DNA of 64,000 nt from Litchfieldia sinesaloumensis (GTDB taxonomy: Bacteria; Bacillota; Bacilli; Bacillales; Bacillaceae_L): NCBI RefSeq assembly GCF_900156865.1, contig NZ_LT732529.1:1568532-1632531 (forward strand), read 5' to 3'. The notes beneath the pieces were generated by a model. It did no database searches. It was not told where the DNA came from and worked only from the letters and a program-made list of their open reading frames with translations. Positions 15,578 to 24,176 of the stretch are shown here, piece after piece; the stretch's first letter is position 1; each line of letters opens with the position of its first letter. The position numbers and the translations under genes were made by a program.

Positions 15578-16450
15578 TTGTTTAGGATCATGTTATGGAT
15601 ATGCCATGATTGGCTAGGGTTCAGTGTGTTGACCACGATATTTATAACTCTTTCTTTATTATCCATCCCTATTATTTACAAAGAATTGAAAGATACTAAA
15701 AAAGCAAAAGAACGGTTGAGAAAGGCTAAAACCTATCAAGCACTTGTTGTAGCTAAAGAAGTGATTCAGGGATATCGCGGAAGAACAACGTTCACTTTTG
15801 AATTAACCGTTGAAGACGAAACCGTTCAAATCAGCAAAGATAACGTACATATCGATTTAGAAGTCAATCAAATAGTAGACGTCTATCCGGCTTACGATGA
15901 ACAGAAAAACGTAGCTGATTTTGAATTTGTAGAGTATGTAAAGGTGGAATCAAAAGTCTATAAGCCCTTTATTTTTTTCGGTATCGGTTCCATTTTAACA
16001 ACCATTTTATTTATTCTAATCGACAAGGCACCTTTCATGACGACGATATCGAATATCATTGGGTTATCCTTTTTCATGATTCTATTCTTGTTTACTGGTA
16101 TTTATAGTATTAAAAGAGCGTTCATCAGTAAAAAGGCGTTAACCCCTGTTGAAGCAATCATTCATGAGGTACGAATTGTCACATTTTATCATTTTCACCA
16201 TGAGGTTGTAACTCCGCCACGGACTCACATCAGTCCTATCTATCGGGTAGAGGTTGATGGTCAAACGTATCAATTTTTAGGAGATAAATCGATAAAAGAA
16301 GAAGATAAAGGAAAGAAAGAGATTGTCTACTATGATAAAGAAACGATGGAATTCTTTGATTTGCCTAAAAGTAAAGGGGATTGGCTTGTAGGGATTACAT
16401 TGATTGTACTTTGTATACTGATTGGAAATAATATTTTACAAGAATTTTGA
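15578..16450 (+). CDS. DUF3592-like membrane protein, 290 aa
   Basis: An N-terminal membrane segment, a soluble strand-rich domain (residues 48-120), two central membrane segments (about 130-150 and 158-180), a second soluble domain with the DUF3592-like IYRVEVDGQTYQFLGDKSIK and IVYYDKETMEF, and a final membrane segment. The role of the family is unknown. TTG 15578 lacks a ribosome site. The strong AAGGGGGG site lies further upstream and points to an in-frame ATA near 15549, which would add about ten hydrophobic residues and complete the first membrane helix. The true start is therefore uncertain. Confidence 0.7.
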   Translation: MFRIMLWICHDWLGFSVLTTIFITLSLLSIPIIYKELKDTKKAKERLRKAKTYQALVVAKEVIQGYRGRTTFTFELTVEDETVQISKDNVHIDLEVNQIVDVYPAYDEQKNVADFEFVEYVKVESKVYKPFIFFGIGSILTTILFILIDKAPFMTTISNIIGLSFFMILFLFTGIYSIKRAFISKKALTPVEAIIHEVRIVTFYHFHHEVVTPPRTHISPIYRVEVDGQTYQFLGDKSIKEEDKGKKEIVYYDKETMEFFDLPKSKGDWLVGITLIVLCILIGNNILQEF

Positions 16451-16460
16451 TAATCAGCAA

Positions 16461-16514
16461 GTGGGCCAGACCCCCGGTGAATTAACGCCTTGGTTCACTC
16501 GGAGGTCTGGCCCT
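16461..16514. repeat. palindromic repeat with GGGCCAGACC arms
   Basis: GGGCCAGACC and GGTCTGGCCC form perfect ten-base arms around a loop that itself contains GGTGAA/TTCAC-like arms. It sits between convergent genes and may act as a bidirectional terminator. A related copy lies at 39976-40024. Confidence 0.7.
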
Positions 16515-16533
16515 AATTGTGATATTCTACTGC

Positions 16534-17103
16534 TTACTGCTTATTTATATAACTTAGTATTTCTGAACGTGTATGAGTATCGTTGACTAATACTCCTCGA
16601 ACTGCTGAAGTTACCGTCTTAGCCCCAGGTTTCTTTACTCCACGCATCGTCATACACATATGCTCGGCTTCAACTACAACCATAACACCATGTGGATCTA
16701 ATGTTTCCATTAAAGTATCTGCCACGGTTGAAGTAATTCGTTCTTGAAGTTGAGGTCTACGAGAAACTGCATCAACTGCTCTAGCAAGCTTACTTAAACC
16801 CGCTACTCTTCCATTCCTTGGAATATAAGCCACATGAGCAACTCCGTAAAAAGGAACAAGATGATGCTCACACATTGAGTGAAACTGGATATCCTTCACT
16901 AATACAAGTTCTTCATGATTTTCGCTAAAAATAGTTTCAAAGAATTCCTTTGGATCCGTCGTTAGTCCTGAAAACACTTCTTCATACATCTTTGCAACAC
17001 GCTTAGGTGTATCTAGAAGTCCCTCCCGACTAGGATCTTCACCAACAGCCTCTAATAGTAAACGTACGGCCTCTTCAATCTGTGCGTGATTGATGTTTGA
17101 CAT
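16534..17103 (-). CDS. folE: GTP cyclohydrolase I
   Basis: A 189-residue enzyme converting GTP to 7,8-dihydroneopterin triphosphate, the first step of both folate and queuosine synthesis. Zinc ligands are visible in [11 protein letters not shown] and in [11 protein letters not shown]; other family motifs are [20 protein letters not shown] and [14 protein letters not shown] 17103 is chosen because AGGAGG precedes it. A frame starting 13 codons earlier begins inside the spacer. It is the last gene of the queC-queD-queE-folE operon under a preQ1 riboswitch, where it should feed GTP into preQ0 synthesis. Confidence 0.93.
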   Translation of the reverse strand: MSNINHAQIEEAVRLLLEAVGEDPSREGLLDTPKRVAKMYEEVFSGLTTDPKEFFETIFSENHEELVLVKDIQFHSMCEHHLVPFYGVAHVAYIPRNGRVAGLSKLARAVDAVSRRPQLQERITSTVADTLMETLDPHGVMVVVEAEHMCMTMRGVKKPGAKTVTSAVRGVLVNDTHTRSEILSYINKQ

Positions 17104-17146
17104 TTTGTTTCCTCCTACTGGTAAACTATTAATATATTTCACTTAC

Positions 17147-17875
17147 CTACACACCACGTTTATTTCCCCAAATAAAGGTATGGAGTTGTGGCAGTACTTT
17201 TATATTCTTGAATTCATTGTCTACCATCGTTTTATCGATGAGCCATTCATATTTTAGTAATAACTGCTGAATTAGATGTTTATCATCCGTTGTTTTGTTA
17301 TCTTCATTTCCTACTTGTAGAAAGAATGGAACTTCTGGATAACGAAGGTGTACATTCTTTGCGTATTTATAATCCTCATCATCGAAGACTACAACTTTCA
17401 AACTTATATTATTAGTTGATGTTTGAGCATACATTCTATTAATGATCATATCTAATACATCAAAATCTGTTTTCATTCCAGAACTTGGTGGTTTAGGAGA
17501 AATGGTTAATTCATCAATTTCTAAAAACCAATCCTGCCATCTACTTCCCTGTGTTTCAAGCCCAATTTTAATATTTTTCTCTTTTAAAAGGGAAACGAAG
17601 TATTTTAAATTTTTTAATAGGGCTGGATTACCACCCGATATTGTGACAAAAGAAAAGCCGTCCCCACCGAGGGAAACAAGTTCCTGCCAAATTTCTTCTG
17701 CATCCATTTGCCTGATTAAATCTTTGCCAGAACCATCCCAAGTAAACGCCGAATCACACCACAAACAAGAATAATCACAACCCGCTGTTCTGACAAACAT
17801 CGTCTTCTGACCAATGACCATTCCTTCTCCTTGGATGGTTGGGCCAAAAATCTCCAACACTGGTACTTTAGTCAA
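17147..17875 (-). CDS. queE: 7-carboxy-7-deazaguanine synthase
   Basis: A 242-residue radical-SAM enzyme that ring-contracts 6-carboxytetrahydropterin to 7-carboxy-7-deazaguanine. The cluster motif is CDYSCLWC (Cys-x3-Cys-x2-Cys), preceded by IFGPTIQGEG; the GGNP segment is the SAM-binding SGGNPALL. TTG 17875 is preferred because it gives the N-terminus Met-Thr-Lys-Val-Pro-Val-Leu-Glu, matching family length. The longer ATG-started frame overlaps queD by 68 bases. With TTG the overlap is eight bases, consistent with coupled translation. Confidence 0.9.
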   Translation of the reverse strand: MTKVPVLEIFGPTIQGEGMVIGQKTMFVRTAGCDYSCLWCDSAFTWDGSGKDLIRQMDAEEIWQELVSLGGDGFSFVTISGGNPALLKNLKYFVSLLKEKNIKIGLETQGSRWQDWFLEIDELTISPKPPSSGMKTDFDVLDMIINRMYAQTSTNNISLKVVVFDDEDYKYAKNVHLRYPEVPFFLQVGNEDNKTTDDKHLIQQLLLKYEWLIDKTMVDNEFKNIKVLPQLHTFIWGNKRGV

Positions 17876-18362
17876 GCTCCATCCACTCCCGTCTTGCCTC
17901 AGCGAAACTTGTAGGTGTTTCGTATAAACGAACAAACTCTACTCTCGCCCCATTGTATTGTTTCCTATTCTTCTCAGAATCTAGTGATTCTTTCATTTTT
18001 TCATAGATCCAAACAACCATATTTTCTGCTGTCGTATTCATTTTGGGTAAAGTTTCATTCAGATATCGATGATCGAGATGAATTTCAATCTCATTTTTCC
18101 AAATTTCTTTTATATCCCCAAAATCAATTACAAGACCGATTTCATCTACATACCCACTAATACCAAATATCACTTTGTACGTATGCCCGTGAAGATTTTT
18201 GCATTTCCCTTCATAACAGTGAAGGTGATGTGCTGCATCAAAAGTAAATTCCTTGCTCACAAGTACTCTCTTTTTATGATACTTAAGTTCATTTTTAGTT
18301 ATATCTTGATCTATTTTTTGTAGATTTTCTACTATTCTAAAACCGAAGAAGTCTAATCCCAT
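17868..18362 (-). CDS. queD: 6-carboxy-5,6,7,8-tetrahydropterin synthase
   Basis: A 164-residue zinc enzyme that makes 6-carboxytetrahydropterin from dihydroneopterin triphosphate. Zinc-binding histidines lie in FDAAHHLHCYEGKCKNLHGH, which also holds the catalytic Cys. The IDFGDIK and HLDHRYLNE motifs follow, and the C-terminal RLYETPTSFAE is typical. Its ATG overlaps the queC stop as TAATG. It is close in length and organisation to the Bacillus subtilis protein. Confidence 0.93.
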   Translation of the reverse strand: MGLDFFGFRIVENLQKIDQDITKNELKYHKKRVLVSKEFTFDAAHHLHCYEGKCKNLHGHTYKVIFGISGYVDEIGLVIDFGDIKEIWKNEIEIHLDHRYLNETLPKMNTTAENMVVWIYEKMKESLDSEKNRKQYNGARVEFVRLYETPTSFAEARREWMELD

Positions 18363-19030
18363 TATGCCTCAGCTCCTTCTAGTGATTTAAGATACTTCTC
18401 CAATCCCTGTTTTCTTAATTTACATGCAGGGCACTCTCCACAACCATCCCCAATTACTCCCTCATAACAAGTTAGGGTTTTTTCACGGACATAATCTAGT
18501 ACATTTAATTCAGCAGCCAATTTCCATGTGTCTGCCTTATCTAACCACATTAGTGGAGTATGAATAACAAATGGTTTATCCATTGATAGATTAATTGTCA
18601 CATTTAGAGATTTAATAAATGCATCCCTACAATCTGGGTATCCACTAAAGTCCGTTTCACATACACCAGTAATGATGTGTTTTGCACCCACTTGGCTTGC
18701 TAATACCGCAGCAAATGATAAAAAGATTAAGTTACGACCTGGAACAAATGTCGATGGTAAATCACCATTTTCTCCGTCTTTTATTTCAATGTCATTCCGA
18801 GTTAACGCATTAGGAGCAAGTTGGTTTAATAATTGCATATCTAGAAGATGATGTGTAACATTTAATTCCTGTGCAATTTCTTTTGCACACTCAATCTCTT
18901 GCTTATGTCGCTGATTATAATTAAATGTAACTACCTCTACCTCTTTAAACGTTTGTAGTGCCCAAAATAGACAAGTAGTACTGTCTTGTCCACCACTAAA
19001 TACCACAATTGCCTTTTCATCTTTTATCAT
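18362..19030 (-). CDS. queC: 7-cyano-7-deazaguanine (preQ0) synthase
   Basis: A 222-residue ATP-dependent enzyme that turns 7-carboxy-7-deazaguanine into preQ0. The PP-loop SGGQDSTTC is at residues 10-18, and the zinc-binding C-terminus contains [22 protein letters not shown] 19030 has AAGGAGA upstream; the 13 extra upstream codons would run into the riboswitch terminator. First gene of the operon. Confidence 0.93.
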   Translation of the reverse strand: MIKDEKAIVVFSGGQDSTTCLFWALQTFKEVEVVTFNYNQRHKQEIECAKEIAQELNVTHHLLDMQLLNQLAPNALTRNDIEIKDGENGDLPSTFVPGRNLIFLSFAAVLASQVGAKHIITGVCETDFSGYPDCRDAFIKSLNVTINLSMDKPFVIHTPLMWLDKADTWKLAAELNVLDYVREKTLTCYEGVIGDGCGECPACKLRKQGLEKYLKSLEGAEA

Positions 19031-19051
19031 AAAAAATTCTCCTTCCAAAAG

Positions 19052-19083
19052 AAAAAACAGTACTCCCAAGATAGAAGTACTGC
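19052..19083 (-). terminator. preQ1 riboswitch terminator
   Basis: On the minus strand GCAGTACTTC and GGGAGTACTG arms followed by TTTTTTC, directly between the preQ1 aptamer and the queC ribosome binding site. Confidence 0.85.
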
Positions 19084-19089
19084 TTCTTC

Positions 19090-19123
19090 TTAGTTTTTTT
19101 AGAGAGGGGTGCTAGAACCTCTA
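19090..19123 (-). promoter_or_regulatory. preQ1-I riboswitch
   Basis: Minus strand AGAGGTTCTAGCACCCCTCT followed by CTAAAAAAACTA is the compact class I preQ1 aptamer: an H-type pseudoknot with the AGAGGTTCTAGC stem-loop and A-rich tail. Binding of preQ1 should form the downstream terminator and switch off queCDE-folE. Confidence 0.93.
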
Positions 19124-19487
19124 CCGCAATTTCGCGGATTTATATGAAATTAATATAAATATAGTATCACAAATTCATCCATAGTGTACAAGTTTTACCT
19201 TTGTAATCTTATGTAAATGCTATCAACATTGAAAACGTCATGAAGTTTGGTCAACCACAGGGTTATTATTTATATACTCTTCTCATGCCAAAAGAATTGA
19301 TGTTCCACCTGAACTTTTCGGCTAAATTGGTTTTTGTGTAAGAAAGGTGAGATTCCATACGACATGCAAGTTTGAACTTAAGGGTACACCACATTCTTCA
19401 AAAGAACCCTATTGTGCCTTTTTGCGTGCAAAACTTCCGATTGTCCCCTTTAAGAACCGTCCCCAGTGTTTTCAGTGTTTCTTGATA
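19124..19487. other. intergenic region with a REP-like palindromic half
   Basis: Upstream part: a weak promoter for the preQ1 unit (minus strand TTGTAC, 17 bases, GATACT). Around 19438-19468 there is TTTAAGAACCGTCCCC flanked by TTGTCCCC. The AAGAACCGTCCCC core resembles REP-type sequences that accompany single-domain Y1 (RAYT) transposases. No transposase is in this window. No gene seen. Confidence 0.45.
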
Positions 19488-20738
19488 TTAAGAGGATATA
19501 TTACTCTTCCCCACATGCCATACATAAGGTGGGCGCGTTTTATTAACAGCATAATCACCTACTACTCTCTCTTTATAAATAAGAGGATTATGAGAGGCAA
19601 TGGTTCGTGCATTACGCCAATAGCGATCAAAGCTCTTGGTTGGTAATGTGGCCGAAGCTCCTAATGCGTCGAACAATAATGCTGTTGCATCAAGTGTTAA
19701 GCTACTGACCACAACTTGCGCTTGTGACACTTCTATTTCTACTTCATCATTTACCAATTCTTTATTTTCACCGTTTCCAGCCAGATGCAGCTCATAGGCA
19801 TTTTGTAAAGATTCAGCTGCTTTTAGGACAATGGCTCCAGAGGAATATGCTAAGCTATGAATTTTTCCGACCACTTGCAGAACTTGCGGGTCTTCACTTG
19901 AACGAGCACCCGCTGAATGTGTATAGGTTCTTTTTCGTTCTGCTACTGCTTTTGAAACGTCATTTGCAGCTGCACGGGCAATCCCAGCTAAAGTCGCTAA
20001 ATGCATCATTTGAAAAAAGGCAGCTTGATATGTAGCATTAAACTCCTCTGTTAGAATTTCACTTTCCTGTAATTGCACATCAGTAAACGTTGTTGTTCCG
20101 CTACCCGTCAATTTTTGACCAAAGCCATCCCAATCATCAATTACGTTCACGCCTTTTGCATATCTTGAAATAACAGCAAAGACTTTATTTTCTTCCTCTT
20201 TGGTTGCCAAAACAAGAATCCAATCGGCATAAATGGTGCCCGTCGAATAATATTTTGTTCCGTTCAAATACAGCTGGTCTCCTTCTCCTTTTGTCACTTT
20301 CGTTAAGAACGTGCCAGCCTTTGCACCAGCAACTTCAGACCATGCATTGCCAACAATATCTCCCTCTAAAATGCGCTTTATCCACGTACTTCTAAGTTCA
20401 CCCTCTGGTGAATTCAACACCATCTCCACAAAAGCAAAATGTGCTCGTAATGCTTGTGGTAGATTCGAATCCGCCTCTCCTAATTCAATAAGAAGATTAA
20501 ATAACTCTGGGATCGTTGCACCCAATCCGCCCTCTTCACGTGGAATCCGAATCGCACCGAAACCCGCTTCCTTTAACAAGTTGATTTCCTCAAAAAGTAG
20601 TTTTCTCTCATTCTCTCGGTGAACCGCACCTTCACGTATTCGTTGAAAAATATCTCTATACCTTGTTGCTAATTGTTCATAGTTCGTACTAGGAGCACTG
20701 CCCCATACACCTCTTGCTTTTTCTATCGTTACTGTCAT
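19488..20738 (-). CDS. SfnB/DszC-like flavin monooxygenase
   Basis: A 416-residue acyl-CoA dehydrogenase-fold protein of the sulfur-acquisition group. N-terminal helical domain with IRIPREEGGLGATIPELFNL, middle domain with NAWSEVAGAKAGT and a TKYYSTGTIYADW strand, C-terminal helices with FDALGASATL, and the characteristic end WRNARTIASHNPLIYKERVV, seen in DszC-type enzymes. Third gene of the S-box operon after the isochorismatase-like and 122-residue genes. Reduced flavin must come from elsewhere. Exact substrate unknown. Confidence 0.8.
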   Translation of the reverse strand: MTVTIEKARGVWGSAPSTNYEQLATRYRDIFQRIREGAVHRENERKLLFEEINLLKEAGFGAIRIPREEGGLGATIPELFNLLIELGEADSNLPQALRAHFAFVEMVLNSPEGELRSTWIKRILEGDIVGNAWSEVAGAKAGTFLTKVTKGEGDQLYLNGTKYYSTGTIYADWILVLATKEEENKVFAVISRYAKGVNVIDDWDGFGQKLTGSGTTTFTDVQLQESEILTEEFNATYQAAFFQMMHLATLAGIARAAANDVSKAVAERKRTYTHSAGARSSEDPQVLQVVGKIHSLAYSSGAIVLKAAESLQNAYELHLAGNGENKELVNDEVEIEVSQAQVVVSSLTLDATALLFDALGASATLPTKSFDRYWRNARTIASHNPLIYKERVVGDYAVNKTRPPYVWHVGKSNISS

Positions 20739-20773
20739 CTCTCATTCCTCCAGCCATGTATTTTTAAAAAGTA

Positions 20774-21142
20774 TCATGCCTCACTTACGGTTTTCTGTTT
20801 ATTTCTGGAAACTCGTTTTCTCGGTCTATAAAACTTCTGAAGTTCTCTTGTTAGTCCTCCATTTCCAAACCGGATAAATTTATCTTGTTCCTGCTTTATA
20901 CCTTCTTCTATCGTGTAATCTAGAAAAGCCAAAAGATAGATACGACGGTAATGGATATTGATCATTCCATTTTCATAAAACCAGTTATCGATCGTATTAA
21001 AGACACCCCTATTTACCCCGTATTGACTATTACACCATTGATAAAATTGTAAATCAGGTAGATTAAGATGTTCACTCTGCTTAAATGAATACACTTCTCT
21101 AGTTTCATTACGAATCTTAGTAGATTCTACACTTTTTTTCAT
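20774..21142 (-). CDS. unknown protein in SAM-riboswitch operon, 122 aa
   Basis: I do not recognise this protein. ATG 21142 follows AGGAGGGC; a longer frame begins inside the upstream spacer. The sequence is basic, especially the C-terminus (Tyr-Arg-Pro-Arg-Lys-Arg-Val-Ser-Arg-Asn-Lys-Gln-Lys), and contains aromatic-rich segments such as LPDLQFYQWCNSQYGVNRGV and NWFYENGMINIHYRRIY. No membrane segment. Sandwiched between the isochorismatase-like hydrolase and the SfnB-like monooxygenase with short spacers, it is certainly co-transcribed. A role in organosulfur use is inferred only from context. Confidence 0.65.
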   Translation of the reverse strand: MKKSVESTKIRNETREVYSFKQSEHLNLPDLQFYQWCNSQYGVNRGVFNTIDNWFYENGMINIHYRRIYLLAFLDYTIEEGIKQEQDKFIRFGNGGLTRELQKFYRPRKRVSRNKQKTVSEA

Positions 21143-21201
21143 GATGATTGCCCTCCTATGGTTGTTTCCTTTCATTTATTGTCAATCTACTGAACACAAC
21201 T

Positions 21202-21966
21202 TCACGTCAAACTAACACTAGAATCGTCCCGTTGTTTCCTTGTTTCCTTTGTTTCCACAGGCTGTTCCAAAAGAGTGACGAATGTTTCTGCAGAAATGAC
21301 GGGTGCAAAATAATTATTGATTCGCTGTAGTGCAGCTGCCTCCTCCTCAGGGTAGCGACATCCAGTTGCATCCCCAATTACAATTGGTAAGTAACCATTG
21401 TCACGTGCTAGGCGAACATTACCTTCTACGCACCAATCCAGATGAATTCCTGTAAACACAATCACTTCAACATTCTTACGCGCTAATTCAAGCGGAAGCG
21501 GTGTCCCAAAAAAGGCGGATTGTAATGCCAGTTCATTGAATTGCAAATCTCCTGGTCTTACAAGTTCCTGTAACTCATCAACCAGTTCATTATCTTTCTC
21601 CTTCTCTTCCTTTGAAAAGCTAAGGTTTTCGATCCAAGTCTCGTATTGAACCTTATCGAAAATGGTCTGTGGGTAATCTTCACGAAACACGCTGTACCCA
21701 ACCCAACTAAAAGATACAAAATTTCGTGCCTTTCTTGCAGCTTCCACAACCTTAATAGTTGCTGGTAAACTTCCTCTTTCCCGGTGATTCTCTTGGCCTT
21801 GGGCCCCCCATGATTCATAAAGGGATTTATTCTGGCTTACAGAAACAAAGGCTGCCTTTCTCTTTAAAATCTCTGCAAGATCTAACTTTTTCCATTGTGG
21901 CGCAAGCTCTGGAATGGCATGAATTCCTCCCAATTTTTCTTGATTCCATTTAGTTGTTTGTGACAC
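21202..21966 (-). CDS. isochorismatase-like cysteine hydrolase
   Basis: A 254-residue hydrolase of the isochorismatase fold. The nucleophilic Cys is in IHLDWCVEGNVRLARDNGY, the standard Leu-x-x-Cys-Val-x-x-Asn context, and the C-terminal DATGCRYPEEEAAALQRIN matches the family. Family members hydrolyse amides or vinyl ethers. As first gene after an S-box it probably acts on an intermediate of organosulfur degradation together with the downstream monooxygenase. It is longer than the usual 180-210 residues because of an insertion near residues 110-150. Confidence 0.8.
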   Translation of the reverse strand: MSQTTKWNQEKLGGIHAIPELAPQWKKLDLAEILKRKAAFVSVSQNKSLYESWGAQGQENHRERGSLPATIKVVEAARKARNFVSFSWVGYSVFREDYPQTIFDKVQYETWIENLSFSKEEKEKDNELVDELQELVRPGDLQFNELALQSAFFGTPLPLELARKNVEVIVFTGIHLDWCVEGNVRLARDNGYLPIVIGDATGCRYPEEEAAALQRINNYFAPVISAETFVTLLEQPVETKETRKQRDDSSVSLT

Positions 21967-22105
21967 AAAAATCTCCTCCTATTGTGTTTTTATTACAAAA
22001 AAAGACATCATGCTATCCATAATGAATAACATGATGCCTTTAGTTGACTAATCGGCATTCCTATTTGATTTTTTCTAAAAAAAATTCTATAGGGCTCAAA
22101 AATGA

Positions 22106-22136
22106 AAAAAACCTCTTCTCATGACAAGAAGAGGTT
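22106..22136 (-). terminator. S-box expression-platform terminator
   Basis: AACCTCTTCTTG and AGAAGAGGTT arms followed by TTTTTT on the minus strand, between the third SAM aptamer and the isochorismatase-like gene. Confidence 0.85.
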
Positions 22137-22160
22137 AAATATCCGAACGCATTTATCTCT

Positions 22161-22263
22161 TCTTATCTTTTCAAGCATGTTAGCTTGATGGAATTGGCAC
22201 AGTGCAATTAAGCCTGTTGCCGAGGTGTCATCGGGCCATTCCCTAAACCTCTCTGGATAAGAA
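22161..22263 (-). promoter_or_regulatory. SAM-I riboswitch (S-box)
   Basis: Minus strand shows CTTATCCAGAG, GGGAATGGCCC, CCTCGGCAACAGG, the GTGCCAATTCCATCAAG block and the closing GATAAGA. Third SAM-I riboswitch of the window. It controls the isochorismatase-122 aa-SfnB-like operon. Confidence 0.93.
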
Positions 22264-22284
22264 TTTTTTTATTAAATTAAATAG

Positions 22285-22313
22285 AATATATAACACATGC
22301 ATTTGGAAGTCAA
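22285..22313 (-). promoter_or_regulatory. sigma-A promoter of the third S-box operon
   Basis: Minus strand TTGACT, 17-base spacer, TATATT, about 22 bases before the aptamer. Confidence 0.7.
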
Positions 22314-22531
22314 TACCATTTTACTAATTATGAAAACATTTTGTTTCAGAAGGAAAATCAAGTGTCACCTTCCATATCCGTGCAAATAGTCAGCTTCTTA
22401 TGTTTTATTAATGGGTTCAGGTGATGTTGAGATTTATTCAACTAAAGCTATCGTAAATTAAATAAGAAAAAGACGCTCAATCGACAAACGGGCACGATAG
22501 TTAAGTTCACTAAACGTTAATCCTTCTACCG

Positions 22532-23467
22532 TTATTTAACTTTAATTACAATTTTCCCTTTGGCATGATTTGTTTCACTTAATTCATGTGCTTTTTGTAA
22601 CTCTTCCGCTGAAAAACCAAATACACTACCAACCTGAGGCTTAAGTATTCCTTTCTCAAGCAAATCGCCAATTTCACCTAGCTGTTTACCACTTGGCGTT
22701 AACCAATAGGAGCTTGCCGTTATTTGATGCTTTTCTATTAATTCCGGATCAGGTTGTCCGGCAATAGATACTAGTCTGCCACCAGGTTTTATTATCTTGA
22801 AGCTTTTATTTAAAATATCGCCACCCATTGTATCAATGACCACATCATAATCACTTAATTCTTCTTCGAATTGTTGTGTACGGTAATTAATAAACACATC
22901 TGCACCCAGACTTTTTACATATGCTTCATTTTTTCCACTCGCTGTTGTAGCTACATAAGCACCTAAATGTTTTGCCATTTGAATAGCCAAACTTCCTACA
23001 CCACCAGCTCCAGCGTGTATGAGTACTTTATCTCCTTGCTTGACTTTTGTGTTATCCACTAAACACTGCCAAGCAGTTAGGCCAGCTAATGGAATAGATG
23101 CAGCTTCTTCAAATGTTAAGTTACTAGGCTTTTTGGCAAGCAATTCTTCATCCACAGTAGTAAATTCCGCATATGTACCTTTTGGGGTCGTATCAGGTCG
23201 CGCAAAAACTTCATCCCCGACCTGAAAGGACTTCACCTCATCACCAACTTCAACAATCTTACCAGCAACATCCCAGCCAAGGATTATAGGGAATGTCCAA
23301 TCAAGCATTTTCTTCAAATAACCCGCTCGAAGCTTCCAATCAATTGGATTAATGGAAGTTGCATAAACCTCAACAAGTACTTGGTTTGCTTTTATTTCTG
23401 GTTTCGGTAGCTCCTGCTCTACTAACACATTTTTACTACCATATTCATTTATAACAACTGCACGCAT
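22532..23467 (-). CDS. NADP-dependent quinone-type oxidoreductase
   Basis: A 311-residue medium-chain dehydrogenase/reductase without catalytic zinc. The N-terminal GroES-like part has SINPIDWKLRAGYL and ILGWDVAGKIVEVGDEVKSF. The Rossmann part has KVLIHAGAGGVGSLAIQMAK, and the linker VDNTKVKQGD is typical of zeta-crystallin-like quinone reductases. ATG 23467 is preferred to the GTG three codons earlier, which overlaps the GGGAG ribosome site. A single-gene unit. Substrate unknown. Confidence 0.85.
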   Translation of the reverse strand: MRAVVINEYGSKNVLVEQELPKPEIKANQVLVEVYATSINPIDWKLRAGYLKKMLDWTFPIILGWDVAGKIVEVGDEVKSFQVGDEVFARPDTTPKGTYAEFTTVDEELLAKKPSNLTFEEAASIPLAGLTAWQCLVDNTKVKQGDKVLIHAGAGGVGSLAIQMAKHLGAYVATTASGKNEAYVKSLGADVFINYRTQQFEEELSDYDVVIDTMGGDILNKSFKIIKPGGRLVSIAGQPDPELIEKHQITASSYWLTPSGKQLGEIGDLLEKGILKPQVGSVFGFSAEELQKAHELSETNHAKGKIVIKVK

Positions 23468-23629
23468 CAATAGCACTCCCTACAAAATGTAATTAAGCTA
23501 AGTATTTGCTTCTTTCTGAGTAGTCATCCATTCCCGTCAGAGTATGGCGCACTGGTTCCTACTATTAATATATAATTACAAGTTTTTGCACCATCTTCAC
23601 CGTTTAGTTTTTAAATAACTAAGGTGATT

Positions 23630-23662
23630 TATTCAACTATCGTGATCCGTTAGTTCAGTATA
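23630..23662 (-). repeat. hairpin repeat element, tail-only copy
   Basis: Minus strand ACTGAACTAACGGATCACG followed by ATAGTTGAATAA matches the conserved tail of the element. No hairpin half is visible. Confidence 0.4.
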
Positions 23663-23678
23663 GAAATTATCCCTTTGT

Positions 23679-23768
23679 CTATTCTTTACAAGCATCTACA
23701 AATTTTTTTGCCTGTATTAAAGACATACCTGTTTGTTCTCTCACAAACTTTACCGTTTTAACTTCCAT
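23679..23768 (-). CDS. bL12 C-terminal-domain-like microprotein, 29 aa
   Basis: Reads MEVKTVKFVREQTGMSLIQA then Lys-Lys-Phe-Val-Asp-Ala-Cys-Lys-Glu. The Val-Lys-x-Val-Arg-Glu-x-Thr-Gly-x-x-Leu-x-x-Ala-Lys-x-x-Val-Asp pattern is that of the helix-loop-helix at the factor-binding face of ribosomal protein bL12. Its ATG is nine bases after the stop of the 98-residue gene, so it is probably translated by coupling. It is too short for a full bL12 domain. It could be a free-standing mimic or the remnant of a longer protein. Confidence 0.5.
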   Translation of the reverse strand: MEVKTVKFVREQTGMSLIQAKKFVDACKE

Positions 23769-23777
23769 ATTATCTTA

Positions 23778-24074
23778 TCATTCTTCTATTTCGAAAACCT
23801 GCCAGCCATGCGCTTGGAGCTTTTCAACATACTCCTCGATTGATATTTCCTCTAATTCCACCGCAAGCGGAGCTAATGAAACCCAACATTCTTCCGTCGC
23901 ATAATTAACTGTCACTTTAACCACTTCATAGCCGTTGTGAAACTGAGGAGAGAAACCTGGGTCATCGATGATATCTCCTTCTACAGGCCGAAAATCAGAT
24001 TGAAAGGTCTTTTTCATCGTTACTACCTGCTCTTCGTTCATCGAAGCAACAAAAATTATTAAATGTATATTCAT
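23778..24074 (-). CDS. hypothetical protein, 98 aa
   Basis: ATG 24074 has AGGGAG seven bases upstream. The sequence is acidic, with a strand-rich first half including a Gly-Tyr-Glu-Val-Val-Lys-Val strand and a C-terminal helix (ISIEEYVEKLQAHGWQVFEI). Not recognised. It is followed nine bases later by a microprotein with a bL12-like motif, suggesting a two-gene unit. Confidence 0.5.
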   Translation of the reverse strand: MNIHLIIFVASMNEEQVVTMKKTFQSDFRPVEGDIIDDPGFSPQFHNGYEVVKVTVNYATEECWVSLAPLAVELEEISIEEYVEKLQAHGWQVFEIEE

Positions 24075-24176
24075 CGACACTCTCCCTTTTTATTTGTAAA
24101 ATTTATTTATTCTTAATTGTAACCTGCTATAAATAGGAAACAAGCAAAATAATTGTTCAGATTTAGTAAACAACAA

